Assembly: GCF_016086655.4 (NCBI RefSeq)
Contig: NC_052139.2
Location: 31,500,002-31,564,001, forward strand
Direction: 5' to 3'
Origin: Lepeophtheirus salmonis
Lineage: Eukaryota > Arthropoda > Copepoda > Siphonostomatoida > Caligidae
DNA: 64,000 nt
The position numbers and the translations under genes were made by a program. Shown here in pieces: positions 1 through 11,303 of this stretch. Below the pieces are notes generated by a model. It did no database searches. It was not told the origin of the DNA and saw only the letters and a program-made list of their open reading frames with translations. Each line of letters starts with the position of its first letter. The stretch's first letter is position 1.

Positions 1-1
1 A

Positions 2-165
2 TCCCCAGGAGCACCGTCTACGCTAGTCTACTGTAGGTCAGAAACGTAAGAGAGGAAGAAGGGCTCTGTCCAAACGGCCAACCTGGAGCTGGAAGAAAAC
101 AGCCCTGGTCAATCCCCCCAGAACTCGATACATTTATTAGTATAACTATAACTTAGATGAAAAGG
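2..165 (+). pseudogene. Tc1/mariner transposase scrap (end of DNA-binding domain) at window edge
   Basis: One frame reads PRSTVYASLL, a stop, then a basic stretch ending in GQPGAGRKQP. A 'PRSTVY' recognition-helix end followed by a GAGRK/GRPR-type linker is the usual arrangement between the two helix-turn-helix motifs of Tc1/mariner transposases, and family D in this window (around 50870) has the similar SPGAGRKPTVS. The piece is GC-richer than its surroundings and is broken by a stop. The rest of the element would lie to the left of the window. No terminal repeat is visible on its right side, so the end is approximate. It could be a chance resemblance because it is short. Confidence 0.4.
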
Positions 166-590
166 GATGTGGGAAAAAAAAATTAAAAAAATTTGATAAT
201 GGACCCAATACTATATTGTATGCAACCGCAATGAGGTGGTTACAACGATTATTTTCTGGTAATATGTACGTCGAATATGGCAATGAAATCATGAAAATAG
301 TGAAGTTGTACGGGTATGTGATACTTATTGTATTGCCAAGGAACTAAAAATACCCAGTAAACCATCTAAATAAGATAATCTTAATTGTTTTATTGATTAA
401 AAACTAAACAAAAAAAAAAAAAAACGCTTAGAACTGTTTACTTCACCTGTTATAACATTATTTTCTACAAAAAGTTTAATAAATATAGTAAAAAAATTTT
501 TTTGTTGTCTTCCAAGAATTGGCCCCAGATTAAAATTTTTTTTTTCTTTGATGATGGTGATTTACAAAAACAGACGTGGTTCTCCAATTG

Positions 591-1497
591 CAGGTGTGCA
601 CATCTAAAACTGAATTCTCCTTTAAATTTTACGTCACGCACATATTCGTGATTTTATCGAGTTGAAACCGGTTTATACATCGGGGCAAGGGGCTTGACTA
701 GTTATAAACAAACCTCCAGCAAAGTATAAATAGCAACAGTGAAATAACAGCCGATAATATGAAGAGACATCGAGTCGCAATTTTGGAACTTTCCGCGTGG
801 GGAAAAACTCCCACTGATATTGCCAAGGTTCTGAACTGCAACCGCACCACCGTTTACAGCGTGGTAGCCAAAGGGACTTCTTAGGTGACCACAAGATCTA
901 AGTCAAGGGCTTTGAAGGTCGGGCGAAATGGTTGCTGCCGTGAAAAAGTCTGTCGATGACAAGAGAGGCAAATTCACCGTCAGTGGCCTCTCCCGGGAGT
1001 TCAACGTCAGTAGAAGGAGCATGGACCGGCTATTTAAGAAAGATCTTGGCCTTAAGGTCAACAAGAGAACCCCTCGTCAAGCCCTCAAGCCTGTAGACAA
1101 GGAAAAATGCTTCGCAAGGTAAAAGATTCTTCTCAACAAGCTTAAGAAAAAGCCGCCTCACTCGCCTGATTGTTCGCCACTTGACTTCGCAGTGTTTGGG
1201 CGTTTATAAGGGATTCCGTCGGGAGTCCATTACAAGTCCAAGGGCCAGCTGAAGTCGGCCCCTCAAGAATGCCTGAGCCAACCTCGACCAGAGCTTCATC
1301 GCCAAGTCGTGCAGCAAGTTCCGGTCCAGGCTGGAGTTGGTAGTGGAGAACATGGGCGGCCATATTGAATAGACATGTGTGTAGGACTCTCATCTTTCAT
1401 GTTAAATAAATTAATTTATCGACCACCTTAAAAGTGATAGAATTATTTAACTATTTTTAAACATTTTAGAGTGTTCAGCTTTAGATGCGCACACATG
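591..1497 (+). mobile_element. Internally deleted Tc1/mariner element, both termini present
   Basis: The left terminus (from 591) and the reverse complement of the right terminus (up to 1497) match over about 27 bases around the core GTGTGCRCATCTAAARCTGAA. A TA dinucleotide follows the right end at 1498-1499; the left flank is TG, presumably a decayed TA. The element is about 0.9 kb, shorter than the 1.2-1.3 kb usual for an intact mariner, because the middle of the transposase is missing. It is a non-autonomous relic. Confidence 0.82.
759..1372 (+). pseudogene. Mariner-like transposase pseudogene lacking the catalytic centre
   Basis: The frame starts with MKRHRVAILELSAWGKTPTD and continues through a first helix-turn-helix to a stop at about 882. 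The second half of the DNA-binding region resumes in another frame from 928, with FNVSRRSMDRLFKKDLGLKV and NKRTPRQALKP. After KILLNKLKKK the sequence jumps at about 1152 straight to PPHSPDCSPLDFAVFG, which carries the third catalytic aspartate, and ends in GRPY/GHIE-like sequence at the stop. The first and second catalytic aspartates are therefore both deleted. One frameshift, a TAG and a TAA add to the decay. The DNA-binding half is fairly well preserved. It cannot encode an active transposase. Confidence 0.8.
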
Positions 1498-1639
1498 TAG
1501 GTATGTCCAATTCGGGATTTAAGAAAAGTACAACTTTAGTCCACATTCTCATAAATCCCAATTTTTTAATACATAAAATACATCCCATGGAAGAAACACG
1601 AATCTGCATTTTCAACAGATACATATCATGAATAAATTG

Positions 1640-2110
1640 GGCTTTTTATTTATACTAGAGTAGTTTTTCCCCGGCGTTACTCGGTACATAAAGAAATAAC
1701 TCGGCTCCTTAATATAAAGCAAAAAGTTTAGACTGTAAAAATTTAAAAATTATTCTCATAGTGGTTTTATGATCATATTAATATAAAAGCATTATATAAG
1801 TACCCTTCTTTAACAGTACACCACACTCTTTAGCCACTTCCCTGAGCATCAAGGAAACCTCTGAATGTCCAAAATACTCCCTGGTCCTCAGTGTAGATAT
1901 GTGAAATGCTAAAAAAGTGCTATTTAAAGTCCGCCATAGTCTTAAAGACGGAAAAAAATGTTAACAGAACCGTTTTTGGTGGCATAAGAACCTACAAGAA
2001 AAGTTTGAGGAAAATCCATTCATTGGTTTCGGCGTGATTTGCGGAAAAACACACACAGACATTCACATTTAATAAGTATATATAATATTATACCATAGTA
2101 GACTACGGTG
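1640..2110. repeat. Decayed dispersed repeat with CCCCGGCGTTACTCGGT start
   Basis: A block beginning CCCCGGCGTTACTCGG near 1670 and ending around ACACACACAGACATTCACAT and a TATATAATATTATA run resembles a repeat type common in arthropod genomes. There, a GGGTAAC-type head and a tail reading 'ttcggcgtgat...acagacagacaa...aatatta' bracket a variable middle. Short pieces of the same vocabulary appear at 3330-3360 and at 3790-3840 (AAAGTTTGTGTGTCTGTCCT). No coding frame is visible. The class (non-LTR tail or a DNA element) is not settled. Confidence 0.35.
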
Positions 2111-2269
2111 TTCCCGTATTATATATTTTATTACGAATTATTTTATCATCCACATACTGAGAATATTAAGACAAACTCGTATTCCTCTTCTTTCCTTTTA
2201 TTACGAATTATTTTATTATCCACATACTAAGAATAAAAATACAAACTTACTAATCCGCGGACAATATAT

Positions 2270-3100
2270 ATATATCTGTATAAATATAAAAGGGATTAAA
2301 TGTCCTTTACACGTTACAACACCATTCATATAGGAAGTTGAATTTTTGCATGGGTTTCTCTTTTGAGCTTGGACAGGTTGAGACGGGGGTGTCGATTTTT
2401 GGAGAGGTTATATAAGGGGGGTTTGTCCTACATCCAAAACAAAAAAACAGTTTTTTGAAGCTCAAGGAGACCGTATAAGGGGTTTTGTTATTTATCAATA
2501 AGTGATTGGTGCTTCAAAAAATAACGATGCAAATAACTGCCTTTTCTAAATTTATCTAAAATCAAAAAAGTTATGAGCAAAAGAAGAAATCGGGTAAAAT
2601 TACAATTTCGTTCATTTCAGGTAATAAAAAATTTGAACTTCCAATAGAATATGTGATTAGTAAACGGAATAAAATTTGTCAAAACTTGTCTGGAGTTATG
2701 TTTGCATTATATAAATTTGCCAAATAAAAATTGATATTTAACTGAAATATCTGTCATTTTTTAGAAAAAATTGTTCAATTTTTTTCTTATTTTTTTCATC
2801 AAACATCTATTATCAGTTTTTTTCTGAAAAAATAATTCAAAAAGATGCTTTTTGCAAAAAAAAATGACTATACAACATCTTTATTGGATTATTTTCAATT
2901 TCTAGCACATTTTATTAAATATTTTTTTGCAATATTTGCAAAATGATCTAGTTATGGAGCAAATTTTTTTTCGCCAACATTATTCTTCATATTTTTTTTT
3001 TGTTTTTATTACTACAAAAAAAAATATTGGTAGGTTTGTATTGCTTTTACAATTCCAATAAATGTTTTAAACAATTTGTAAAATTAGTGGAAAAAATTTA
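2270..3100 (+). repeat. Long AT-rich dispersed repeat, copy 1 (inverted sister at 62730-63570)
   Basis: This stretch aligns along its whole length with the reverse complement of 62730-63570. Shared blocks include GGAGAGGTTATATAAGGGGG followed by an inexact block, AAAAAGTGATTGG-like sequence, CATATAAATTTGCC-like sequence and TTTTTTCATCAAAC. No long open frame runs through it in either copy, so it looks like a non-coding or long-dead repeat. The 63-codon minus-strand frame inside it is not supported as a gene. Confidence 0.7.
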
Positions 3101-3330
3101 AAAATTTTTTTTTTGGGGGGGGGAGTTGCTATTTTGAGACTTTGTCGATTACTTAAGGGGATTGATATAGTGTGAAAATCCAAGAGAATTATAATTATCA
3201 GGATCTTTTTCGACAACTACGAAACATTTATATAAAAATTATTAGTAAATAAAAGTATTTTCTGAATATGTTTTAATTTTGTCAATTAATTTAATCATTT
3301 TCAAAATTTCATTTATCTCTCCTTCCTGAG

Positions 3331-4591
3331 GACGAGCAACGCAAGGTAACCCTTAGCACGTAATATTATATTATAGTAATTATTACATAGATGTAAATAT
3401 ATGAATTAAAGAAGCAAGCATAAATAGGGCTTTTTTCCTTTGATTTATCTTAAAGTTTGTTTTTTGTTGACGCACCATATACAAATTACCTGTAGTAGTA
3501 TCTATCCTCTCTTGATGGAACTTCCTGCAGCAATGTAGTACCAAATTAATACAAAAGGTAATTTGTTAATTATAATAGTACATAAATATGTATATATTTT
3601 GCATATTGAAGAACTCAAGGGAAAGAGCGGACAGACAAAAAGGAATGAAATATGTTCCTTATCAATTGCCTATTATATCGACTCACCTTTGTTGGTTGAT
3701 TCATGACTTTAAATAGTTATTTTTAATAAAATAGTTGTTAATAATTTGTGTTATTGTGTTTATCTAGGAACTTAATATTCACATCTATAATAATAAAACA
3801 AAGTTTGTGTGTCTGTCCTTCTGATTGTCTGTAAATATGAGTGATACTGCATGCGTCTACAGACTAATAGCATTGAACATTTATACAGTGCTTCATGATG
3901 TATATCATAAACATGTTTTGATCTCAGAATTAACAGAAAGGAAAGAAAAAAAAAAACGAGATAAAAATATATGAAAAACAGTACACATTATTTGTAATCA
4001 TTGACTATTTGGATGTACAGCTATTTGTCAACAGTGGGATTAAAAAAAGAAATTATTATGTAACTTGATGTGTGCCCCCACCTGAGAAGGGTCCATGATA
4101 TTAATTGCTTGAATTTTGAATTCATCAATATTATCAATTTCAGTTGGTGAGGCATGTTTTTATCAAGCTAACCTTTTTCTTATTTTCGTTACTCTCGCAA
4201 CGTGAATACTTATAGACCCTTTTTAAGAATATTTATTTAGGTTATCACGTCTCAGAATCTTTTTTGATCCGTGTTACCAAATAACCAATTTGTATCGTGT
4301 TCAGTTAAACTTAAAACCTGCGGCTCCGAAGGACTTTATCAAATTTTTAAAATTAATATAAATTATAGTACTCATATCGTTGGATACGTTTATTATACTT
4401 TCGCAATATTGAGAAAAAGTATCCCAGCTTGCTTTTATGTTATCGCCTCCATATATAGTTTTTCCTGATGTAGATCTAATTTTGATATAAGAAATAATAA
4501 TGTAGTCAGATGAGTGAAATATTACAGACGTGTGCAAATATACCAAAAGTACGGTTATGTTTATTCCTGTCATTTAAATTTAAGAACTATT
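3331..4591. other. No gene seen
   Basis: AT-rich sequence with short fragments of the CTGTCTGTC-type repeat at 3790-3840. Small open frames at 4271-4573 on both strands show no family motif and are probably chance. Nothing else was supported here. Confidence 0.5.
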
Positions 4592-5114
4592 TCAAAGAGG
4601 TGACTTCTGGTTTCGAATTCTACTCAAAATAGTGGCGATGACCACCTCCATCCTGGATCTAAACCTGTTGCAGGCGCGCTCAACCTGGTCCCTGGGAAAT
4701 AGGGCTGCTTTAACTCGCCCATCGTATTGCATGAGGTTCGGTTGGTGTCCCGTCAACTACACTCCACAGGTAGAAGTCTCAAGGATTGGAGTCGGAGCTG
4801 TTGGGAGGCCAGATGTTGGGGCTGGTGTAGTCCTCGAAGTTCTTGGACAGCCACATCTGGGAGTTGTGTACTAATAAAAAAAAATGGCCCTGACGGTCTT
4901 CACCCTTCATTATGTCACATGCCAAATCATCATTCCGTGGCTGTTCGTTTCCAGGTTTTTTGGAGGGGTTTAAGTCGTTGGATTCAATTGTTGTCAGCCT
5001 CACAGGTTCCCAACTACTGACCCAATGTTTTGAAAAATGCTACAGTAAATTACTGCTACTTAACGGTCATTAAATGCTATAATATCAAGTGTAAAGAATA
5101 TTGTGTCAACCCTG
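4592..5114 (-). pseudogene. Mariner-like transposase relic with one terminus
   Basis: On the minus strand the frame reads WLSKNFEDYTSPNIWPPNSS, then DSNP in place of the usual PDLNPLD. Further on, in another frame, it reads DQVERACNRFRSRMEVVIAT and reaches a stop at 4592-4594. WPPNS-DxNP is the block around the third catalytic aspartate of the mariner superfamily, and the RACxRFRxR block is its usual C-terminus. At the other side, 5114 ends a terminal repeat that reads CAGGGTTGACACAATATTCT on the minus strand and is flanked by TA (5115-5116). No matching terminus was found on the left. The N-terminal and central catalytic parts are missing or unrecognisable, so this is a deleted copy. Confidence 0.7.
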
Positions 5115-5116
5115 TA

Positions 5117-5500
5117 CACATATTTAGAAAAAAAAAGGCTAGCTTGTTTGTTTTTCTGTCTGTATGTTATCCGAAAATACATTTTTGATATAGAAAGAAC
5201 AATGTAGTACAGTGTCACGTTACAAAAACAAAAATATTGAGTGTTTCAGTTCACCCCCCCTCATTAGTGTTCCGAACGTTAATTAGTCTAATTAGAGTTC
5301 GCGTTTATGAAAATCTGTACACGTCTCAATAATTATTGAATAATACATAATTATATAATTGAACAGAATTGGTCAAGAATGGTATTTACATTATAACTGT
5401 TTGATAAAGAAGAACAGCCACTAAAGATCTCTTTGTCCAAACATAACCTGAGGGGATCTCTAATTTTAAACTCTAGGAGGAAATGAAATTCCTCTTGAAA
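5117..5500. other. No gene seen
   Basis: AT-rich intergenic sequence. A TTGTTTGTTTTTCTGTCTGT-like stretch near 5145 may belong to the same dispersed repeat vocabulary as 3790-3840. No coding signal. Confidence 0.4.
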
Positions 5501-6290
5501 AATTTAGATTACTCTGAGTTGGATTTTTATGTAATATAAAGTTTGTTTTGAGCTAAGATTTTTTTCAAATTATCTACAAAATGATTTTTTTTGTGAACGG
5601 CTGTAGATTTTTGAAATGTTTTTCTAAAGAATTTAATATAATCAATTAAATTTTTAAATTGAAATACCTAAAAAATTATTTATTCAAATATTTTGTAAAT
5701 TGCTATGGATTTGTGAAAAAAATTTCTTAAAAATTTTGTAGTTATATAATTTAGAATTATTCATATCTTGTTATTTTTATAAATTTTATATTTGGAATCT
5801 AATTTTAGAATTTTTTTTCCAAAAACTTTCATAATTGAAATTTTTTGCTCAAAAATTTAATATTTGAAATACATATTAAAGAAACACTAAGTAATATTAC
5901 TAACTTAAACTGAATATATTTCAAAAAGGTTCTCAAATGACACATAAAAGAGATCTCAACCTCTCTTGGCATAAAACCCTATATATTTTTGAAATTTTCT
6001 TCTCAACAGCTCTGGATTTTTGATTTTTTTTTGCAAAAAAAGTAATAATTGAGCTTTTTTTGAGTTTTAAAATGCTTAATTTTGAAATGTATATATGAAA
6101 GAACACAGCCCTAACTGTAACTAAATATATTTCAACAAAGTTCTTAAATAACAAATGAAACCTCTCTTGTCGTAAATGCCCTATATTTTTTTGAGCTTTT
6201 TTTATCAGAATTTTTTTTTTTTCAATTTTATTGCCAAAAAAAAATACAAAAACAGGGCCCACCCAAATATATATATATATATATAATTCT
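5500..6290 (-). repeat. AT-rich 'tccatagctatt' dispersed repeat, locus 1
   Basis: Degenerate blocks of roughly 40-60 bases repeat here: a T-run, a short word meaning 'ctatggattttt' on this strand, then AAATTT words. The right end carries a GC-containing terminal block (GGGCCCACCCAAATAT, an AT microsatellite, then TTCTGCAGAC). That block resembles the GTCCGCAGGATTATATTTTG-like terminal block at the other loci of this family (10130-10880, 14660-15010, 49780-50220, 56271-56990). The 109-codon minus-strand frame at 5933-6262 is a lysine/phenylalanine-rich by-product of this composition. Confidence 0.5.
6262..6286. repeat. (AT)n microsatellite
   Basis: An uninterrupted run of alternating A and T at the right end of the AT-rich repeat. 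A similar run lies near 51934-51952. Confidence 0.8.
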
Positions 6291-6539
6291 GCAGACCATT
6301 CTTATCAATAAATAACATCTTTGTGAATCCCTCACTACGTCAATTATATAAAAATGTTTGAATTGAACTGAAGGGTAGTATTTGAAGGTCAATTGATAAA
6401 AACAATTCATGTAGGGTTACATTTATACTCTAGTTATATAAATTGCCTTCATTTTTCTTCTTCCCTTTTTTTAATTTTTATTTTTGACCACAAGTTGAAT
6501 CATGAGAACTAAGAAGACATCTTATATAAGGGAGTCCGA

Positions 6540-7190
6540 ATGATATATTTTCCTTTTCCTTTTGTTTGGATTTTTTTTGAAAAAAAATGAAAAAATCCAT
6601 TTTCTTTTGATAAAATTATCAAAAATCCATAGTTATTTCCAAAAAAGAAAATGATTTGAAAAAAAAAAAAACTCAATTATTAAATTATGTAGAGTAAATA
6701 GCAAAGAAATAATGCGATTTGAAGCTTTTTTCATGAAATAAGAGTCAAAAATGGCTTAAAATGGCCATTTTTTTCGTTAAAAATCCAAATTTTGTATTAA
6801 AAACTCATAGATATTCCCGCAAAAATTAAATTTTGCGTAAAATTTTTTTAAAATCCATAGGTCATTCCAAAAATTAAAATTTGTAAAAAAAAAATTTAAA
6901 AATGCAAAAGTCGTAAGAAAAATTTAATTTTTTTCTACAAAAAAATTTAAAATTATTAAATTTTGCGTAAAAAAATTTCGAAAATCCATAGGTCATTCCA
7001 AAAAATTAAATTTTGTGAAAAAAAATTCAAAAATCCAGATGTAAAAAAATTGAATTTCTTTTCACAAAAAAAAATAAAATTATTAAATTTTTCGGAGGAA
7101 AAATTTCAAAAACTCATGGATATTTTCAAAAATTAAATTAGGTTGGGAAAAAAAATCAAGACCTGTAGTAAAATTTAAAAAATAAAAGAA
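6540..7190 (+). repeat. AT-rich 'tccatagctatt' dispersed repeat, locus 2
   Basis: Several degenerate units share the words AAAATCCATAGGTCATTCC, AAAAATTAAATTTTGCGTAA and AAAAATTTCAAAAA at spacings of about 100-130 bases (near 6785, 6850, 6985 and 7110). It is opposite in orientation to locus 1, which immediately precedes it. No coding content. Confidence 0.55.
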
Positions 7191-7212
7191 AAAAGACTTT
7201 CCGTCCTTATAA

Positions 7213-7855
7213 CAGATCTAAGTAATTTTGCCTTAAACTATTTTATATTAATCCATTTTGCCTTAAGACGTTTTGTCTTAAAGCCATTCTGCCTCACGGA
7301 TATTTTGTCTCAATATATAAAGAAGGAGATTTTAAGGTCGTTTCTTTTTTTCCTTTTGGTTAAAATTGATGTTTTTTTTTTAAATCAAAATATGTAATGT
7401 GTATTGCTTTACGATATATTCATGTTCAAAATTTAAATACATACACCAATAAAATTTTATTTTTAAATGAATTCGAAAGAGAGACAAAATAGGTAAGAAA
7501 AAAAAATAATACTAGGAAGAACAAAATAAATAATCACGGCAACAATTCCAATAGAAGAATTGGTAATCACTTCTCTATAAATAATTATCATTAGATATGA
7601 TGGATTATTCACACTAGAAAAGACTCATGGATTGACGAACAAACAAATTTGAGACAAGAGCTTCATAGCAAAAAATATTACAAATTTTGTTTAAAAAAAT
7701 TGAAAGAGAACATAAGATTTCAACCAAAAATAAAAATAATGCTGTATAAACTTGATTTATTTATATATTAAGGCGAAATATCCAAGAAGGAGAATGTCCT
7801 GAAGGAAAAAGTTTAAGGCAAAATGTCATAAACTAAAAAATTACCAGGCATTCTT
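7213..7855. mobile_element. Foldback / MITE-like element with modular inverted ends
   Basis: The left arm (7213-7320) holds repeats of an ATTTTGCCTTAA-like word: TTTTGCCTTAAAC, CATTTTGCCTTAAGACG, TTTTGTCTTAAAG, TATTTTGTCTCAA. The right arm (7762-7855) is its imperfect reverse complement: TATTAAGGCGAAATATCC, then AAGGAAAAAGTTTAAGGCAA. The roughly 440 bases between them contain no coding frame. Subterminal repeats inside inverted arms are usual for foldback or non-autonomous DNA elements. A partial relative lies near 62615-62660 (CAGTTTCGCCTTGGGAAGTT). Confidence 0.55.
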
Positions 7856-7949
7856 AGGACAGGTCCTTAACTGTTGCTCCTCGGAATTTTTCCTAAAAAT
7901 GTCGATAGTTTATGAAGCTAAATAAGATGTATGAGATATTTATTAAAAT

Positions 7950-8346
7950 CATTGCACATATCTTGCAAAAAAACCTAAAAAAACCACAACAACATTTATG
8001 TCTTAATTAAAATGCAATATGATACGATCGACTGTACTCATAAAGTTGGTATAATGGACCAAGTAATTCAAGTTTTTAGTTTTTAAAATTATTTTTGTAG
8101 AGTGCTCAAGAGAACCCTTGCCTAAGGATTTTACTGTAACGTTACAGAAATATTGTAATTAAGATACCTAAAAAGATAATAAGTGGAGATATAGTTGATC
8201 CGAGGTACAAAAAAGAAATAAAAATCATATTATATTTTACATAGTTATATAATTTATTTTGTTATATAACAGAATCATTTATAAAAGAAAAACTCCGTCA
8301 ATGACGTTATAAGGGATGAATTTTACCTTCTTTAAGGACCCACAAG
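7950..8346 (+). repeat. Tail of the GGACCGG dispersed repeat, interrupted by family A copy 1
   Basis: The stretch around 8290-8345 (CGTCAATGACGT..., then TTTTACCTTCTTTAAGGACC) matches 58643-58690. The words near 7950-7975 (TTGCACATATCTTGCAAAAA) match around 58590-58612. It therefore represents the second half of the repeat seen most completely at 58430-58740. Family A copy 1 sits directly after it. Confidence 0.5.
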
Positions 8347-8348
8347 TA

Positions 8349-9221
8349 CAGGGAGCGGGGATCAAATTGTCGCCTACTTTAAACCTTGATAACTTGAAGA
8401 CGACATTATCAAATAAAAAACCGGTTATCAAATAGGAAAGCTATTTTTGTCAGCTGGCGATACGTAGTTCAGTTAGCATCATGCCGTCATCATATGAGGA
8501 GATAAAGAGCTATAAGTGGAACGAGGAGCTTTCGAGGTCCGCCGTAGTCATGGCATTGGTTAATAATGGAGGTGAAATCTCCAATTCAACGACTGCTCAA
8601 CCTGAAGAGTGAATTTACGGACTGTTCAGCATATCCATAAGAAGCTAGAGGACACCTGGGATATTGATGCCACCATAAAGAGGGCGCCGACAGGAAGGTC
8701 AGGGACACCGACTCTGTCGACAAGGTGAAGAAAATGGTTGAGGATGACCCTACCAGGTCCATGAAGGCCGGAGACAGGCCCTGGGTGTGGCAACAGGACT
8801 CAGCGCCCTGCCATGTGTCCAAAATCTCCATGCAGTGGTTAACCGAGAAATGTTATGACGTCGTAACCAAGGATTTGTGGCCTCCTAACTCTCCCGACCT
8901 TAATCCTTTGGACTATATTGTCTGAGGCTATGTCGAAAGACATAACAACAGACATCCCCATAGCACCAAGGCCAGCCTGATGGACTCCATCAAGGATGTA
9001 TTCGGCAACATGGACAATGAGATGGCCAGAAGAGCCTGCGGCCAGTTCGGAGGCCGTATTGAGGCCTTTATTGATACCAACGGTGGTTTTATCGAATGAA
9101 TGGCTACTATACCTATATGCTCGTCATAGTTTTGATTTTCAATAAAAAAGTTAAAAAATGTATATTTTGTTTTGTTTTTTGGAGAAAAATATTTTGGCAA
9201 CAATTTGATCCCCGCTCCCTT
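8349..9221 (+). mobile_element. Mariner family A, copy 1 (deletion derivative)
   Basis: Terminal inverted repeats CAGGGAGCGGGGATCAAATT (left) and its near-perfect complement (right, last base changed) bound the copy. It is flanked by the TA target duplication at 8347-8348 and 9222-9223. At 873 bp it is shorter than copy 3 because it shares with copy 2 an internal deletion. Family A copies in the window: 8349-9221, 28874-29765 and 39788-41024, all in the same orientation. Confidence 0.93.
8481..9099 (+). pseudogene. Family A transposase pseudogene, internal deletion form
   Basis: It begins MPSSYEEIKSYKWNEELSRS and carries the N-terminal helix-turn-helix region. A one-base loss near 8597 and a 16-bp loss near 8689 break the frame. 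From 8698 the reading resumes through DDPTRSMKA and then jumps directly to GDRPWVWQQDSAPCH, holding the second catalytic aspartate. The third is in PPNSPDLNPLDY, with 37 residues between them. The conserved tryptophan codon after LDYIV has become TGA (8923-8925). The C-terminus ends in GGFIE. The deletion junction is identical to that of copy 2; it removes the block containing the first catalytic aspartate. Inactive. Confidence 0.9.
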
Positions 9222-9223
9222 TA

Positions 9224-9480
9224 GTGTTGGGTCCGTCCGTCGACTCTCTTGGTCAGTAAAAAAAAAAGGAACCAATAATAAATGATTAGTAACGTGACTC
9301 GGTCCTGCATCGGTTTGTGGACTGAAGACACACAAAAAAGAAGAAGAAGATTTTAAAACCGGCCTGTAATACTGTATAGGAATGTTCTATATGGAAATAG
9401 TAATGAAATTAATTATCTTAGTTCGTTAACATATAATATTGAAAAAAAGTGTCAACGTCACATGTTTTATGTTTCTAATT
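9224..9480. other. Sequence between elements
   Basis: Starts with GTGTTGGGTCCGTCCGTCGA, possibly the continuation of the repeat interrupted by family A copy 1. No coding signal. Confidence 0.3.
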
Positions 9481-9484
9481 TTTA

Positions 9485-9640
9485 TCGGTTCAGACCGCGG
9501 TCAACTGTCTCAGTCAGTTTGGACCGATGGATAGTTGTTCCGGTTCATCCTACCTAGACCAAGTTCAACTGTATTGCATGGCACCTGATTGGACTGGATC
9601 ATAGTCAACAGTCTGAAATTAGGTCTGTTACATTATTAGT
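9485..9640. repeat. Fragment of a GGACCG-type dispersed repeat
   Basis: Contains several GGACCG, CGGTTCA and GGACTGGATC words, e.g. CGGTTCAGACCGCGGTCAAC, similar in composition to the fuller copies at 36296-36395 and 58430-58740. Alignment by eye is loose, so this may be a different family. Confidence 0.3.
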
Positions 9641-10129
9641 CTTAAGTGATTTTTTTCTATAGTGATTTGGACCAATTTTTCCCTTCAGACAACGATCACA
9701 AACCGAAATTTAATCATTTATCAATCGTAAAGTGATTTTTTTCAGTCTCAATTTCTTAGATGATTTATTTACATTAATGATTTATAAGTGTAAAACATAA
9801 TTCATGCTCAATGATGGGACAAATTTATACAAATTCTCAATTTTGTAGAATTTTTACAGACGTTACAATATAAAAATTTCTAATAATTAGTCTTTTCCTC
9901 AAAAATTGTAGAACTAAAATTTAAGAAAAAAGATTTTTAACTCGACGTCAAAAATGTTCTTTTGTCTAATTTGGTATTAGAAAAATTATGTTAAAATGGT
10001 CAATAGACCCAAAAAATATTCCCCTGGTGATGTCACCATTATATAAATTGCATACAACCATACAAATAAATTAAGCCCCTTTGTTCATGCTATATTTGGT
10101 ATAATTTATTATTTGAAATTTTATGTGTG

Positions 10130-10880
10130 TAACAATGGACTTTCAATTTTTTTCAAAAATAATAAATTAGTTTTTTCTAAATAGCAATGGATTTTTAAAT
10201 CCCTTATACTACGAAATTTCTATTCTTATGAATATCTTTGTATATTTGATTTTTTTTTTTTCAAAAAATTTAATATTTAAAAGTTTTATACAGAAACCTT
10301 TGGTATTAAAAAGTTTTTTCCAAAAACTATAATATTTAAAAGTTTTTTCCAGAAATTTTATTTTCTTGTAAATAGTTGTCGATTTTGTAAGTTTTTCCAA
10401 AAAATATTATAAATGAATTTTTTTCCCAATTCTTTGTGAAAATGCAAAAATATTATAAATGAATTTTTTTCCCAAAAATGCAATTCTTTGTGAATATTTA
10501 TAGATTTTTCAATTTTTTTCCAAAATAATTAAATATTTGAATTTTATTTCTAAAAAAAAATAATTTTTTGGAAATAGCTATTGTTTTTTGAGTTTTTTTT
10601 TTTCCAAAAATTTAACTTTTTATAAATAGCCTAACATTTTTGATTTTTACTTTTCCAGAAATATTTAATTTTGTGTAAATAGTTGTGGATTTCGAAATTT
10701 TTTCAAAAAACGTACTTTTTTGTGAGTTTCTATGGATTTTGAAATTAAAAAGAAAAAAAATAATATTTCAATTTAAAAAAATAACATACAATAATATTGT
10801 GTTAATAGGCATGGATTTTTGAATTGTTTTGCAAAAAATTCCAAATCCAGGACCCCTCAAAATGTAATCCTGCGGACGCC
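10130..10880 (-). repeat. AT-rich 'tccatagctatt' dispersed repeat, locus 3
   Basis: Same block vocabulary as the other loci (AAATAGCTGTGGATTT-like words between AAATTTT runs). The right end reads AGGACCCCTCAAAATGTAAT then CCTGCGGACGCC, the GC-containing terminal block. A 46-bp tandem duplication (AATATTATAAATGAATTTTT..., starting 10403 and 10449) lies inside. Small K/F/N-rich frames here are not genes. Confidence 0.55.
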
Positions 10881-11303
10881 TCTGTTAATGGTCCCTTGGC
10901 CCTATCGTTCCAGCACTACTGGTGTAGATCAAAACTCTAAAAAAAAATTCATATATTCAGGTCCACTAATAATTATAACTGTTTAATATCGATATGGGAT
11001 TTTGTGATCGAAACCCAGTACTAATATTGTTTATCAAACTATATTGGGAAAGGAAAGAGTGATATTAGTTTTAATCAGGATAAAGTATGACGCTTCTCCT
11101 TGAAACTTGATTAGAAGGATGGAATGTATGGATTTATGGGAAAAGGAATAATCTACATACCTAAATGTCAATAAATATGTGGAGGGACTAAATATTGGTG
11201 ATGAAACTTGGGCCAAACCCAACTCGGTCCAAACCCAATTCTACCTCCCACTTCGGCCTTAAATTCTTTTTTCTAGACTGACCGCGCGTTGAGACAGTGA
11301 AAA

